Assembly: GCA_029554865.1 (NCBI GenBank)
Contig: JAKPUX010000220.1
Location: 1 to 62,396, forward strand
Length of the DNA: 62,396 nt
Direction: 5' to 3'
From: a bacterium
GTDB taxonomy: Bacteria; Zhuqueibacterota; Zhuqueibacteria; Residuimicrobiales; Residuimicrobiaceae
Within the stretch, counting starts at the first letter, position 1, and the number at the start of each line of letters is the position of its first letter. The translations under genes and the position numbers were made by a program. Below the pieces are notes generated by a model. The model saw nothing but the letters and a program-made list of their open reading frames with translations, had not been told where the DNA came from and made no database searches. Positions 38,843 to 47,859 of the stretch are shown here, one piece after another.

Positions 38843-40189
38843 TCAATCAAATTTGTAATTTTCGAGGAGTTGAACAATCATTTGCAAAAACCTGCCACCG
38901 TAGAGTCCATCGATAAGGCGGTGGTCATAGGTCAGGCTGAGATACATCATCGAGCGGATGGCGATGGCGTCGTTGACGACGACGGGCCGTTTTTTGATCG
39001 CGCCCGTACCCAGAATGGCCACCTGGGGCTGATTGATGATCGGGGTCCCCCAGAGGTTGCCGAAGGTGCCGATGTTGGTGATGGAGAAGGTTCCGCCCTG
39101 CACCTCGTCCGGCTTGAGCTGGCGGTTGCGCGCCCGGGTGGCCAGATCATGGACGGCGCGGGCTATGCCGGCGAGATTGAGGCGGCCGGCATCGCGGATG
39201 ACGGGCACAATGAGCTTATCCTCGAGGCCGACCGCGATACCAATATGAATCGACTTTTTGATGATGATTTTATCCCCGTCGAGCGAAGCATTGATGAGGG
39301 GAAACTCCCTGAGCGCGCGCGCGGCGGCCTCGATAAAAAAGGCGGTGTAGGTTAGCGGGAAGCCCTCGCGAGCCTCGAAAGTGCGCTTGATACCCTCACG
39401 GTACTGAACCAGGGGGGTGACATCGACTTCAGCAACCGAGGTGACATGGGCCGAAGTCTGTTTGCTGATGATCATGTGTTCGGCGATGCGCTTGCGCACA
39501 TGATCCATCGGCACGATCTCATGATCAACCCCGGGGGCCCGACCCGGCTGGGTTCCGGCCGGGCTTACGGCCGGGGCCGGAGAGGGCGGCTGGGCCGGCT
39601 GTGGAGCCGGCGAGGGTGTGGAGGTACGGACCGGTACGGCGGGTGGCATGGCCTCAACAGAAGAGTCCCCCCCCCTGCGCGAAAGGTATTCCAGGATGTC
39701 CTGTTTGGTAATGCGCTGGTTTTCACCTCTGCCCCGGATGTTATTCAATTCTGAATCCGACAGGCCGAATTCGCGGGCAATCTTTTTGACCACCGGCGAA
39801 AGGAAACGCCTCTCCCCTGCCAGGGCTGCAGGTTCGGGAACAATGACACTCTCCGGCGCTGCAGAAGCGGAGAAATCAGCAGCGGCGGCTTGAACCGGCG
39901 GCTCCGGCAGCGGAGAAACCGCCGGTGCTACCGCCCCGGCCTGGCTGGTCTCACCCGCAGCAATGCGGGCGATCGGACTCTTGACGGCGACAGTTTTACC
40001 CTCTTCAGCGAGGATTTCGACCAGAATCCCGCTCACCGGTGCGGGTATCTCCGAATCGACCTTGTCCGTGCTGATCTCAAGGATCATCTCATCCTTCTGC
40101 ACCATTTCGCCCACACGCTTGCGCCAGCGGACGATGGTTCCCTCCACGATGCTCTCTCCCATCTGGGGCATGATCATCTCGACCTGCAT
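38843..40189 (-). CDS. 2-oxoacid dehydrogenase E2 component (dihydrolipoamide acyltransferase)
   Basis: A 448-residue protein with one lipoyl domain (Lys43 in STDKVDSEIP), a Pro/Ala-rich linker and a peripheral subunit-binding domain (SPVVKKIAREFGLSDSELNNI, about 132-152). A second Pro-rich linker (about 185-225) leads to the catalytic acyltransferase domain, ending in TYDHRLIDG with the catalytic His. Likely a branched-chain or pyruvate E2; the substrate cannot be set from sequence. It serves two E1 sets encoded just upstream and is lipoylated via LipA, encoded downstream. Confidence 0.92.
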   Translation of the reverse strand: MQVEMIMPQMGESIVEGTIVRWRKRVGEMVQKDEMILEISTDKVDSEIPAPVSGILVEILAEEGKTVAVKSPIARIAAGETSQAGAVAPAVSPLPEPPVQAAAADFSASAAPESVIVPEPAALAGERRFLSPVVKKIAREFGLSDSELNNIRGRGENQRITKQDILEYLSRRGGDSSVEAMPPAVPVRTSTPSPAPQPAQPPSPAPAVSPAGTQPGRAPGVDHEIVPMDHVRKRIAEHMIISKQTSAHVTSVAEVDVTPLVQYREGIKRTFEAREGFPLTYTAFFIEAAARALREFPLINASLDGDKIIIKKSIHIGIAVGLEDKLIVPVIRDAGRLNLAGIARAVHDLATRARNRQLKPDEVQGGTFSITNIGTFGNLWGTPIINQPQVAILGTGAIKKRPVVVNDAIAIRSMMYLSLTYDHRLIDGLYGGRFLQMIVQLLENYKFD

Positions 40190-40213
40190 ATATCAACCTT
40201 TCATCAATTCGTT

Positions 40214-40459
40214 TCAGATGTCGTACGAAAGGGCACGATCGATTTCCAGTTGGCTGTCGATCTCCTCCAGCTGGATCTCGAGGGCCCGTTTATGCTGCAT
40301 CTCCTGGGCGGCAAGACGGGTGAACATCTCCTCCTCGGTGGTTGTGCGCGCGCACTGCCGCGCACTGATGTAAAAGGTGTAGGCCTCCTCCTCACGCTTG
40401 ATGGCGGTGAGAAGGATCTCCCGCATAGAGAGCAATTTTTCCTGTTCTACGTTAGTCAT
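40214..40459 (-). CDS. minimal ferritin-like / rubrerythrin-like protein (half-bundle)
   Basis: An 81-residue all-helical protein. The first helix has KREEEAYTFYISA and the second has LAAQEMQHKRALE, giving the E-x6-Y and E-x2-H elements of one half of a rubrerythrin diiron site. Two copies would be needed to build a four-helix bundle, so a homodimer is implied. It has SD CAGGAG before ATG 40459 and lies between E1beta and E2, 17 and 24 bases from each neighbour, so it is co-transcribed. Role inferred: iron or peroxide handling near the dehydrogenase, or just a helical partner. Confidence 0.7.
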   Translation of the reverse strand: MTNVEQEKLLSMREILLTAIKREEEAYTFYISARQCARTTTEEEMFTRLAAQEMQHKRALEIQLEEIDSQLEIDRALSYDI

Positions 40460-40476
40460 GGTGGCACTCCTGCTGA

Positions 40477-41457
40477 TTAAAAACGGATGACCTCCCGGAT
40501 GGCCTGGGCAATTTTTTCCGCGTTCGGACGCCAGAACTCCTCCATCGCCGGGGCATAGGGGGTCGGAGTATCCAGGCCGGCGACGCGCTTGATCGGGGCA
40601 TCGAGGGCCTCAAAGGCGTGTTCCGAGATCAGGGCGGCGATCTCTCCGCCGATGCCGCCGGTAAGGTTGGCCTCGTGGACGATGACGACGCGGTTAGTGC
40701 GCATGACCGCTGCGAAGATGGCCTCCTTGTCCAGGGGTTGAAGAGAACGCAGATCGATGATCTCGGCCTCCACGCCCTCTTCGGCCGCCAGTTTGTCTGC
40801 TGCCTCCTGCGCAGCGTGCACCATGGCTCCGTAGGTGATGATCGAGACATCACCGCCGGCGCGGGCGATATGGGCCCTGCCGAGCGGGACGAGGAGCTCC
40901 TCGCCGGGATCGATTTCATCCTTGATTCGGCGATAGAGGTACTTGTTCTCGAAAAAGAGGACCGGATTGTCATCGCGCACCGCACTCTTGAGTAGCCCCT
41001 TGGCGTCCCGCGCGGTGGCGGGAGCGACGACCTTGAGTCCAGGCTGGTGGACAAACCAGGCTTCGGGGTTCTTGGAGTGAAAAGCCCCGCCATGGATGCC
41101 GCCTCCCGAGGGGGCGCGGACCACCATGGGCACGGCCGTGCCGTAGCGGTAGTGCAGGGTGGCAGCGTTGGTGACCAGCTGGCTGAAGCCCGAGGTGATA
41201 AAATCTGCGAACTGCATCTCTGCGATCGGACGCATGCCGGTGAGGGCGGCGCCGACAGCCACGCCGACGATGGCGGCTTCGGAGATCGGGGTGTCCATCA
41301 CCCGTTCCTCGCCGAATTCATCGATCAATCCCTTGGTCACTTTAAAAGCACCGCCGTAGACGCCGATGTCCTCGCCGAGCAGAAAGACCCGGGGATCGCG
41401 CAGCATCTCTTCGCGCATGGCGTCGGTGATGGCTTGCAAATAGGTTGTTTCGGCCAT
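40477..41457 (-). CDS. 2-oxoacid dehydrogenase E1 component, beta subunit
   Basis: About 326 residues with the transketolase pyrimidine-domain pattern: FLLGEDIGVYGGAFKVTKGL, VMDTPISEAAIVGVAVG, the MRPIAEMQFADFI loop and VVIVHEANLTGGIGGEIAALI near the C-terminus. With the alpha subunit encoded just upstream it decarboxylates a 2-oxoacid and acylates the E2 lipoyl group. ATG 41457 follows AAGGAAA and lies 16 bases from the alpha stop; the longer upstream frame overlaps alpha and has no SD. Confidence 0.93.
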   Translation of the reverse strand: MAETTYLQAITDAMREEMLRDPRVFLLGEDIGVYGGAFKVTKGLIDEFGEERVMDTPISEAAIVGVAVGAALTGMRPIAEMQFADFITSGFSQLVTNAATLHYRYGTAVPMVVRAPSGGGIHGGAFHSKNPEAWFVHQPGLKVVAPATARDAKGLLKSAVRDDNPVLFFENKYLYRRIKDEIDPGEELLVPLGRAHIARAGGDVSIITYGAMVHAAQEAADKLAAEEGVEAEIIDLRSLQPLDKEAIFAAVMRTNRVVIVHEANLTGGIGGEIAALISEHAFEALDAPIKRVAGLDTPTPYAPAMEEFWRPNAEKIAQAIREVIRF

Positions 41458-41473
41458 AAGGGTTTCCTTCGGA

Positions 41474-42451
41474 TTATTCAGCGAAAAGGCCTTCGGCGGC
41501 CCAATGAGCTTCGGGAAGCGGGCTGTCGAGCGCAGCCTGGGTGGCTTGTTCAATCTCCTCCTCGAGTTCGGCCTTGATAGTGGCGATCAGTGGCTCGCTG
41601 AGGGTCCCCTCCCTGTGGAGGTGATGCTCGAGACGCAGAATGGGATCCTTTTTTTCATACTCTTTCATGCGCTGCTTGTCGACGTAAAAAGCGTCGTCAT
41701 GGGCTGAATGGCCCACCATGCGAAAGCTGAGACATTCGATCAGACTGGGCCCCTCACCGGCGCGGGCGCGTTCGACTGCCTCCTTCACGACCTTGTAGAC
41801 CTGCAGGACATCGGTGCCGTCGACGTGATGGCCGGGAATGCCATAGCCGATGGCGCGGTCGGAGAGATATTTGGCGGAGAAGCCCTTGTGGGTGGGAGTC
41901 GAGTAGGCGTAATGATTGTTTTCGATGATGAGGACGAAGGGAGCTTTCTGTACGGCAGCGAAATTCAGCCCCTCGTGGAAATCGCCGATATTGGAACCGC
42001 CCTCGCCGATGAAATTGAGAGCCACCACCTTCTCCCCCTGCATGCGCTTGCCGATGGCGGTGCCAACGGCGACCGGGATCATATGGCCGAGATGGCTGAC
42101 ATTGCCGACGATGTTGAGGCGTGTATCGCTGCAGTGGATGCCGCTGTCCTTGCCGCGCGAGAGGCCGTTGCCCCTGCCGAGATACTGCAGCAGGATATTG
42201 AGCACGCTCTGTCCCTTGGCCAGATGGGCGCCCAGATCGCGGTGAATCGGGAAGAGCCAGTCCTGGGCCTCGAGGGCGAGGCCGGAACCAACTGTGGTCG
42301 CTTCCACCCCACGGCCGGTGTAGACCCCGCCGACGATGCGCCCCTGGCGGTAAAGGGCAATGATGCGCTCTTCAGTCAGGCGGGTCTTGACCATCATAGT
42401 ATAAAGTTTTACTTTAAGTTCCGGTGTTATATCCACATTAAATGCGGACAT
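41474..42451 (-). CDS. 2-oxoacid dehydrogenase E1 component, alpha subunit
   Basis: About 325 residues. The TPP motif is present (GEGGSNIGDFHEGLNFAA...ENNHYAYS), with IHRDLGAHLAKGQSVL near the start and RMVGHSAHDDAFYV (phosphorylation-loop region in eukaryotic homologues). ATG 42451 has AAAGGGA upstream and is preferred over ATG 42466, which overlaps the stop of the fused E1 gene. It pairs with the following beta gene. The closest functional class looks branched-chain or acetoin-like, but this is not decided. Confidence 0.92.
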   Translation of the reverse strand: MSAFNVDITPELKVKLYTMMVKTRLTEERIIALYRQGRIVGGVYTGRGVEATTVGSGLALEAQDWLFPIHRDLGAHLAKGQSVLNILLQYLGRGNGLSRGKDSGIHCSDTRLNIVGNVSHLGHMIPVAVGTAIGKRMQGEKVVALNFIGEGGSNIGDFHEGLNFAAVQKAPFVLIIENNHYAYSTPTHKGFSAKYLSDRAIGYGIPGHHVDGTDVLQVYKVVKEAVERARAGEGPSLIECLSFRMVGHSAHDDAFYVDKQRMKEYEKKDPILRLEHHLHREGTLSEPLIATIKAELEEEIEQATQAALDSPLPEAHWAAEGLFAE

Positions 42452-42465
42452 ATAATTCCCTTTCA

Positions 42466-44475
42466 TTAATATGCGATCAGTGCGCGCATGGATTTGGCGA
42501 TGGTTTCGGCTTGGGGGAGCATGACGGCCTCAAGACCGCTGTTGTAGGGCACTGGAGAGTCGGCAGCAGCCAGGCGCCGGACCGGAGCGTCGAGATACTC
42601 AAAGGCGGCGTCGGCAATGAGGGCGGCGATTTCAGCCCCGAATCCCGCCGTCAGGGTATCCTCGTGGGCGACGAGGGCGCGGCCGGTTTTGGCGAGTGAA
42701 TGGAGAATAACCTCCATGTCGAGGGGATTTATGGTGCGCAGGTCGATGATCTCGGCCTCGATGCCTTCGGTGGCGAGGCTTTGGGCGGCCTGCATGGCCT
42801 TGTGCACTAGCATGCCCCAGGTGATCACGGTGAGGTGGCGTCCCTCACGGACGAGCCGGGCTTTTCCGAAGGGGAGGCGGTAGTCGGGGCCGGGTTCAGG
42901 CGACATGGCGTAGCTCTGGCGGTAGAGTCCCTTGTGTTCAAGAAAGAGGACCGGATCCTGCTGGTGTATGGCCTCCTTGAGCAGTCCCTTGGCATCACCG
43001 GCCGTGCTGGGATAGCAGATATGGAGGCCGGGGAGATGGGCGAAAAAGCCCTCAATGTTCTGACTGTGGCAGAGTCCGCCGTGGATGTATCCGCCGACCG
43101 GCACGCGGATGACCATTGGGCAGGAAAAGTTCCCGGCCGAGCGCCAGTGCATGGTCGCCACCTCATTGCGCAGCTGCATCATGGCGGTCCAGATATAGTC
43201 GCCGAACTGGATTTCGACGACCGGCTTGAAGCCGTAAAGGGCGAGGCCGATGGCGGTTCCGATGATGCTGGACTCCGCCAGGGGTGAGTTGAAGACCCGC
43301 TCGGATCCGAAGCGGGTGGAGAGCCCCTTGGTGACTGTAAAAACGCCGCCCTTGGCATCAGCGACATCCTGCCCATAGATGAGCATGCGCTCATCGGCGG
43401 CCATCTCCTCGGCCAGGGCATGATTGAGGGCATCCACGATGACCACCGGGGGGCCTGGCGCGGGCTGTTCCGGTTCGGGAGCAGCAGTGACGGGTGCAGC
43501 ATAAAGATGATCGAGCAGGGTGGCGGGATCGGGTTCAGCCGCCTCCTCCGCTACGCGAGCGGCCTCATCGATCTCGATCTTGACCTCCTGCTGCAGGGTC
43601 TCGAGCTGCTCGGGCGTGGCAAAGCGGCGTTCCAGCAACAGATGGGCCAGGCTAATAAGGGGATCCGCGGCCTCCGATTCCTGAAGATCCTCCGGGGCGC
43701 GGTATTTGCGCTGGTCATCCGAGGATGAGTGGGAGAAGAGACGGACTGTATGGGCGACCACCAGGCTCGGTCCCTTGCCGCTGCGGGCGAGTTCGGCGCA
43801 GTGGCGTACGGTCTTGTTCACCTCGGTCAAATCCAGGCCGTTCACCTCATGACGATGCATGCTTTTATACCCCATCGCCATTTCGTACAGGGAGCTGCCC
43901 GCTCCCTGCTGGGCGCGCGGCACAGAGATGGCGTAAGCATTATCCTGGATGAAAAAGAGCACCGGCAGCCTGTCCCGGGTTGCCCAGTTGATGGCCTCGT
44001 AGAAATCCCCCTGGCTGGTCGTGCCCTCCCCGGAGGAGACATAGACCACTTCCCGGGCGCCGCTCTTGTGTGCCCCCATGGCCACGCCGACGGCCTGGAG
44101 GAACTGGGTACCAGTGGGACTGGATTGTGAGACGATGCGATGTGCTTTATGGCCGTAGTGCTGGGGCATCTGCCGTCCGGCGGAGGAGGGATCATCGGCT
44201 TTGGCGAGAAAATTGAGCAGGATCTCCAGGGGTGTCGTACCCCAGGAGAGCATGAAAGCGAGGTCGCGGTAGTAAGGGAAGGCCCAGTCGACCCCCGGGA
44301 TCAAGGCGAGGCCGGCGCCGATCTGGGCGGCCTCGTGGCCGGCGGCGCCGATATGGAAAAAACTCTTCCCCTGCCGCAAAAGGATGAGCATTTTTTCATC
44401 CAGGGTGCGGCTGGTGAGCATCAGGCGATAGCTCTTCAGGAGATCCGGTTTAGGAAAAGAAGGGCCATGGCTCAC
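42466..44475 (-). CDS. fused 2-oxoacid dehydrogenase E1 alpha-beta protein
   Basis: A 669-residue fusion. Residues 1-320 are an E1-alpha (GKSFFHIGAAGHEAAQIG, SGEGTTSQGDFYEAINWA TPP motif). An acidic Pro/Ala/Glu linker spans about 300-350. Residues 350-669 are an E1-beta (LIYGQDVADAKGGVFTVTKGL, FNSPLAESSIIGTAIG, VAHEDTLTAGFGAEI). Such fusions are known for branched-chain 2-oxoacid dehydrogenases in Bacteroidota and relatives. GTG start with AAAGGA about 10 bases upstream. It is followed by a second, unfused E1 pair, so the cluster encodes two E1s for one E2 and one E3. Confidence 0.92.
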   Translation of the reverse strand: MSHGPSFPKPDLLKSYRLMLTSRTLDEKMLILLRQGKSFFHIGAAGHEAAQIGAGLALIPGVDWAFPYYRDLAFMLSWGTTPLEILLNFLAKADDPSSAGRQMPQHYGHKAHRIVSQSSPTGTQFLQAVGVAMGAHKSGAREVVYVSSGEGTTSQGDFYEAINWATRDRLPVLFFIQDNAYAISVPRAQQGAGSSLYEMAMGYKSMHRHEVNGLDLTEVNKTVRHCAELARSGKGPSLVVAHTVRLFSHSSSDDQRKYRAPEDLQESEAADPLISLAHLLLERRFATPEQLETLQQEVKIEIDEAARVAEEAAEPDPATLLDHLYAAPVTAAPEPEQPAPGPPVVIVDALNHALAEEMAADERMLIYGQDVADAKGGVFTVTKGLSTRFGSERVFNSPLAESSIIGTAIGLALYGFKPVVEIQFGDYIWTAMMQLRNEVATMHWRSAGNFSCPMVIRVPVGGYIHGGLCHSQNIEGFFAHLPGLHICYPSTAGDAKGLLKEAIHQQDPVLFLEHKGLYRQSYAMSPEPGPDYRLPFGKARLVREGRHLTVITWGMLVHKAMQAAQSLATEGIEAEIIDLRTINPLDMEVILHSLAKTGRALVAHEDTLTAGFGAEIAALIADAAFEYLDAPVRRLAAADSPVPYNSGLEAVMLPQAETIAKSMRALIAY

Positions 44476-44548
44476 AAAACAAGCTTCCTTTCACGACGTA
44501 CAAGTCGCTCCGGCGCCGCCGGGGCCACCGGAGTGGTGCGACGGTCAA

Positions 44549-45943
44549 CTAGATGTGGATGGCATGGCCATAGGCCTCTTCAGCGGCTTCCTTGATAATT
44601 TCCGATATGGTCGGGTGGGCGTGCATGGTATGCATGATCTCATCGGCTGTGGTCTCAAGGGTTTTGCCGAGGTTCAACTCAGCCAGGAGTTCGGTGGCTT
44701 CGGCGCCGACGATATGGGCGCCGACCAATTCGCCGTAGCGGGCATCGAAGATGAGCTTGGCGAAGCCCTCGCTTTCGCCCATGGCCATGGACTTGCCGTT
44801 GGCACGGATAGGAAAGCGGCCGACCCTGATCTCGAGCCCTTTCTCGCGCGCTTTCTCCTCGGTGAGCCCCACGCTGGCCACTTGTGGCTGGCAGTAGGTG
44901 CAGCCCGGAACGTTTTCATAATCTACCGGAACTGCGGGATGGCCGGCGATGCCTTCGACGGCGGCGATGCCCTCAGCCGAGGCGACGTGAGCGAGCCAGG
45001 GCGGTCCAATGACGTCACCGATGGCATAGATGCCGTTCACCGAGCTCCGGTAGCTCTTTTTATCGACCACAATGTGGCCCTTTTCGGTCTTGACCCCGAG
45101 CTCCTCCAGGCCAAGATTTTCGATATTGCCTTGTACTCCGATCGCGATGAGGGCCTTCTCCCCCTCCAGGATCTTGCTCTCTTCCTTGCCGGAGGTATGG
45201 ATCCTGACCCCTGTGCCACTCTTTTCCACTTTATCAACGCGGGTGCTGGTGAACATGTCGATGCCCATCTTTTTAAAGGCCTTTTCGACCACCTGAACGG
45301 CCTCGGCATCTTCGATCGGGAGGATATGGGGCATCATCTCGACGAGACTGACCTTGGTGCCCAGAGAGGCGAAGAAATAGGCAAACTCAACTCCAATGGC
45401 GCCGGCGCCGATGATGACCAGGCTTGCGGGGCGTTCTGGCAGTACCATGGCCTCGCGGCTGCTGATGATGCGCTCACCGTCAAAGGCGACGCCTGGGATT
45501 GCGCGGGCGCGGGCTCCGGTGGCGATGAGGAGGTTCTTCGCCTCAATGGTCTGCTCGTTCTTGTCCTCGCCGATCACCTTGATAGTGCCAGGGGCGGTCA
45601 GACGGGCAGTGCCAACGATGGTTGTGATCTTGTTCTTGCGGAAAAGGAACTCGATCCCCTTGGAGAGGCGTGCTGCAACACTGCGACTGTGCTTTATTAC
45701 TTTGGCGTAATCGACCGACACTCCTTCGGTTACGATCCCGAATCCATCAGCATGTTTGATATGATTGAGCAGGGTGGCGCTGTTGAGAAGGGCCTTGGTC
45801 GGAATGCAGCCCCAATTAAGGCAGACGCCGCCCAGTTCAGCCTTTTCGATGACCACTGTGTTGAGGCCCAGTTGGGCAGCCCGAATGGCGGCGACGTAGC
45901 CGCCGGGCCCTGAACCGATGACTGCGAGATCGAATTTTTCCAT
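44549..45943 (-). CDS. lpdA: dihydrolipoamide dehydrogenase (E3)
   Basis: A 464-residue flavoprotein: FAD site VIGSGPGGYVAAIRAAQLG, redox disulfide GGVCLNWGCIPTKALL, NAD site IIGAGAIGVEFAYFFASLG and the C-terminal catalytic His in HAHPTISE. It reoxidises lipoyl groups of E2. ATG 45943 starts the conserved domain; the upstream frame extension is unlike the family and overlaps the flavodiiron gene. It is the first dehydrogenase gene of the cluster. Confidence 0.96.
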   Translation of the reverse strand: MEKFDLAVIGSGPGGYVAAIRAAQLGLNTVVIEKAELGGVCLNWGCIPTKALLNSATLLNHIKHADGFGIVTEGVSVDYAKVIKHSRSVAARLSKGIEFLFRKNKITTIVGTARLTAPGTIKVIGEDKNEQTIEAKNLLIATGARARAIPGVAFDGERIISSREAMVLPERPASLVIIGAGAIGVEFAYFFASLGTKVSLVEMMPHILPIEDAEAVQVVEKAFKKMGIDMFTSTRVDKVEKSGTGVRIHTSGKEESKILEGEKALIAIGVQGNIENLGLEELGVKTEKGHIVVDKKSYRSSVNGIYAIGDVIGPPWLAHVASAEGIAAVEGIAGHPAVPVDYENVPGCTYCQPQVASVGLTEEKAREKGLEIRVGRFPIRANGKSMAMGESEGFAKLIFDARYGELVGAHIVGAEATELLAELNLGKTLETTADEIMHTMHAHPTISEIIKEAAEEAYGHAIHI

Positions 45944-45983
45944 ATTGGGATCCTGACTAATGGAGCGGTTCTGGTTCAAGAAA

Positions 45984-47171
45984 TCACGTGAGCATGGCCT
46001 GGGCGAGAGCAGCCCCGAACTCATGACATTTTTGCAGTTCTTCCGGTCCAGGGACAAGGGTGGCCTGGATGCCGGGCTGGATCACCCTGAGCTTGAGATT
46101 GGCGAGGCGCTGGTCGATGAAGGAAACGGCCTCTCCGCTCCAACCCATGGAGCCGAAGCTGGCACCGATTTTACCTTTGAGGTCGAGGGTGGCGAGGCCG
46201 GCGAGAAACTCCCAGACCGGTTTTACAGCATCGCCGTTGATGGTGGGGCTGCCGATGGCGATGGCATCGGCAGCCTCGATGCGGTCGAGGTGATCGAGAA
46301 GGCTGATCTCCATGGTATCGTAGACCTTGACGGTGACGCCGGCGGCAGTGGCGCCGCGGGCGATCTCCGCCGCCATTTTTTCGGTATTGCCATAAGCGCT
46401 GGCGTAATAAATGAGGAGCTGGCGGGGATCGTTCTGCGGCAGGGGTTCAGACCACTTTTGATAGGCCTGGAGGTATTTGTCCAGTCCGCTGCGCAGGATC
46501 GGCCCGTGGCTGGGGGCGATGATGTCGAAATCGAGTTCGTCGACCTTTTTAAGGGCATTGCGCACCGACTTTTTAAAGGGCCGCATGATGCTGCGGAAAT
46601 AGTGTTCAAAATCGGGCCAGGTGTCGCGGGTGATCTGGTCATTGAAGAGGTGGCTGTCACAAAAGTGGGCGCCGAAAAGGTCGCAGGTGAAGAGAAGGCG
46701 CTTCTCCGGCAGGTAGGTCATCATGGTGTCGGGCCAGTGGATGAAGGGGGAGGGAAAAAATTGCAGGCTTTTACCGCCGAGATCGATCACCTCGCCGTTT
46801 TCTACCGATCTGATTTGCACAGGGCGGTTGAGGATGTTCTGGACGTAGCGGGCGGCGGGTTTCGAGCAGATTACCTTGGCCTGAGGAGCCTTTTCCAGAA
46901 GTGCCGCCAGGCTGCCGGAATGGTCCATTTCGTTATGCTGGACAACGATATAGGCAATGCGGTTAAAGTCGGTCAGTTCGGCGATACGTTCGATAAAGGC
47001 TGGACTGAACTTGTCCTTGACTGTATCGATGATCGCGACTTGTTCTCCCTTGACCAAATAGCTGTTGTAGGTCGTCCCGTTTTTGGTCGGCATGATGATA
47101 TCAAAGAGGCGCAGGTCGGGATGGAGTGCGCCTATCCAGTAAACATCAGGCTTGATCGTAACCGGCTTCAT
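45984..47171 (-). CDS. flavodiiron protein (A-type flavoprotein, FprA-like)
   Basis: A 395-residue protein. The N-terminal metallo-lactamase-like domain has diiron ligands H79-x-E81-x-D83-H84 (HNEMDHSG) plus CDLFGAHFCD and SHGPILR. The C-terminal flavodoxin domain has YYASAYGNTEKMA (FMN phosphate loop) and GSPTINGDAV. It reduces oxygen or nitric oxide in the cytoplasm of anaerobes and microaerobes. SD AAAGGAGG precedes ATG 47171. It sits between Fe-S assembly genes and lpdA; no rubredoxin gene is adjacent, so the electron donor is not evident. Confidence 0.93.
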   Translation of the reverse strand: MKPVTIKPDVYWIGALHPDLRLFDIIMPTKNGTTYNSYLVKGEQVAIIDTVKDKFSPAFIERIAELTDFNRIAYIVVQHNEMDHSGSLAALLEKAPQAKVICSKPAARYVQNILNRPVQIRSVENGEVIDLGGKSLQFFPSPFIHWPDTMMTYLPEKRLLFTCDLFGAHFCDSHLFNDQITRDTWPDFEHYFRSIMRPFKKSVRNALKKVDELDFDIIAPSHGPILRSGLDKYLQAYQKWSEPLPQNDPRQLLIYYASAYGNTEKMAAEIARGATAAGVTVKVYDTMEISLLDHLDRIEAADAIAIGSPTINGDAVKPVWEFLAGLATLDLKGKIGASFGSMGWSGEAVSFIDQRLANLKLRVIQPGIQATLVPGPEELQKCHEFGAALAQAMLT

Positions 47172-47240
47172 CTGAAAACCTCCTTTATACCTTAGCTATC
47201 AACTCAAAAGGAGCGCATAATATTTCATCGCAAGTGCGTT

Positions 47241-47444
47241 CTAGGCTTTTTCAATCCTTATCTTGTAGCCTTCCAGCCTGATCTCCTCGACGCGGCAGCT
47301 GCCTGCGTCCATGTCGTTGATCCCGACGGTATCGGAGTGATGAAAGCAGGAAGTGAGCGCCTCTTCGGGAGAGCGGGCGACGCGAAGATTCCAGCAGGGA
47401 TTGATTCCCAGGTGGTAGACCAGATAGAGTTTGAGTTCTTCCAT
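47241..47444 (-). CDS. small conserved-looking protein of unknown function
   Basis: A 67-residue protein starting ATG 47444 after GGAGCTGCAG. It contains two cysteines (CWNL and SCF...SC area) and alternating beta-like segments (LKLYLVYHLG, VEEIRLEGYKIRIEKA). No family recognised. It lies 18 bases after iscU and 70 bases before the flavodiiron gene, so it is likely part of the Fe-S operon. The good SD and spacing make it a probable real gene. Confidence 0.6.
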   Translation of the reverse strand: MEELKLYLVYHLGINPCWNLRVARSPEEALTSCFHHSDTVGINDMDAGSCRVEEIRLEGYKIRIEKA

Positions 47445-47461
47445 CCTGCAGCTCCTTTTTA

Positions 47462-47851
47462 TTATTTCTCTTTTTTCTTCTTGCGATAATCGTCAATGGC
47501 CGCCTTGAGGGCGTCCTCGGCGAGGACGCTGCAGTGCATTTTGATCTTGGGGAGGCCGCCCAGGGACTGGGCCACCGCCTTGTTGGAGATTTGCAGGGCC
47601 TCATCGAGGCTCTTGCCCTTGACCATTTCGGTGACCATGGAGCTGGTCGCAATGGCCGCGCCGCAGCCGAAAGTCTTGAATTTGGCCTCAACGATATGGT
47701 CGTTTTCGACGCGAATACTCAGCTTCATGACGTCACCGCAAGCCGGATTGCCGACAATGCCCACGCCGTCCGGGTTGTCGACGACACCAACGTTGCGCGG
47801 GTGTTCATAATGGTCCATCACCTCTTCGGTGTAATCATCCCATGCATCCAT
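47462..47851 (-). CDS. iscU: Fe-S cluster assembly scaffold IscU/NifU N-domain
   Basis: A 129-residue protein with the three scaffold cysteines: NPACGDVM, TFGCGAAIA and MHCSVLAEDAL, and the family Lys/Asp context. It accepts sulfur from the cysteine desulfurase encoded just upstream and assembles Fe-S clusters. ATG 47851 has GAGG 6 bases upstream; TTG 47863 and ATG 47857 are too close to that site. A Lys-rich tail (KKKKEK) ends the protein. Confidence 0.94.
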   Translation of the reverse strand: MDAWDDYTEEVMDHYEHPRNVGVVDNPDGVGIVGNPACGDVMKLSIRVENDHIVEAKFKTFGCGAAIATSSMVTEMVKGKSLDEALQISNKAVAQSLGGLPKIKMHCSVLAEDALKAAIDDYRKKKKEK

Positions 47852-47859
47852 ATGCATCC

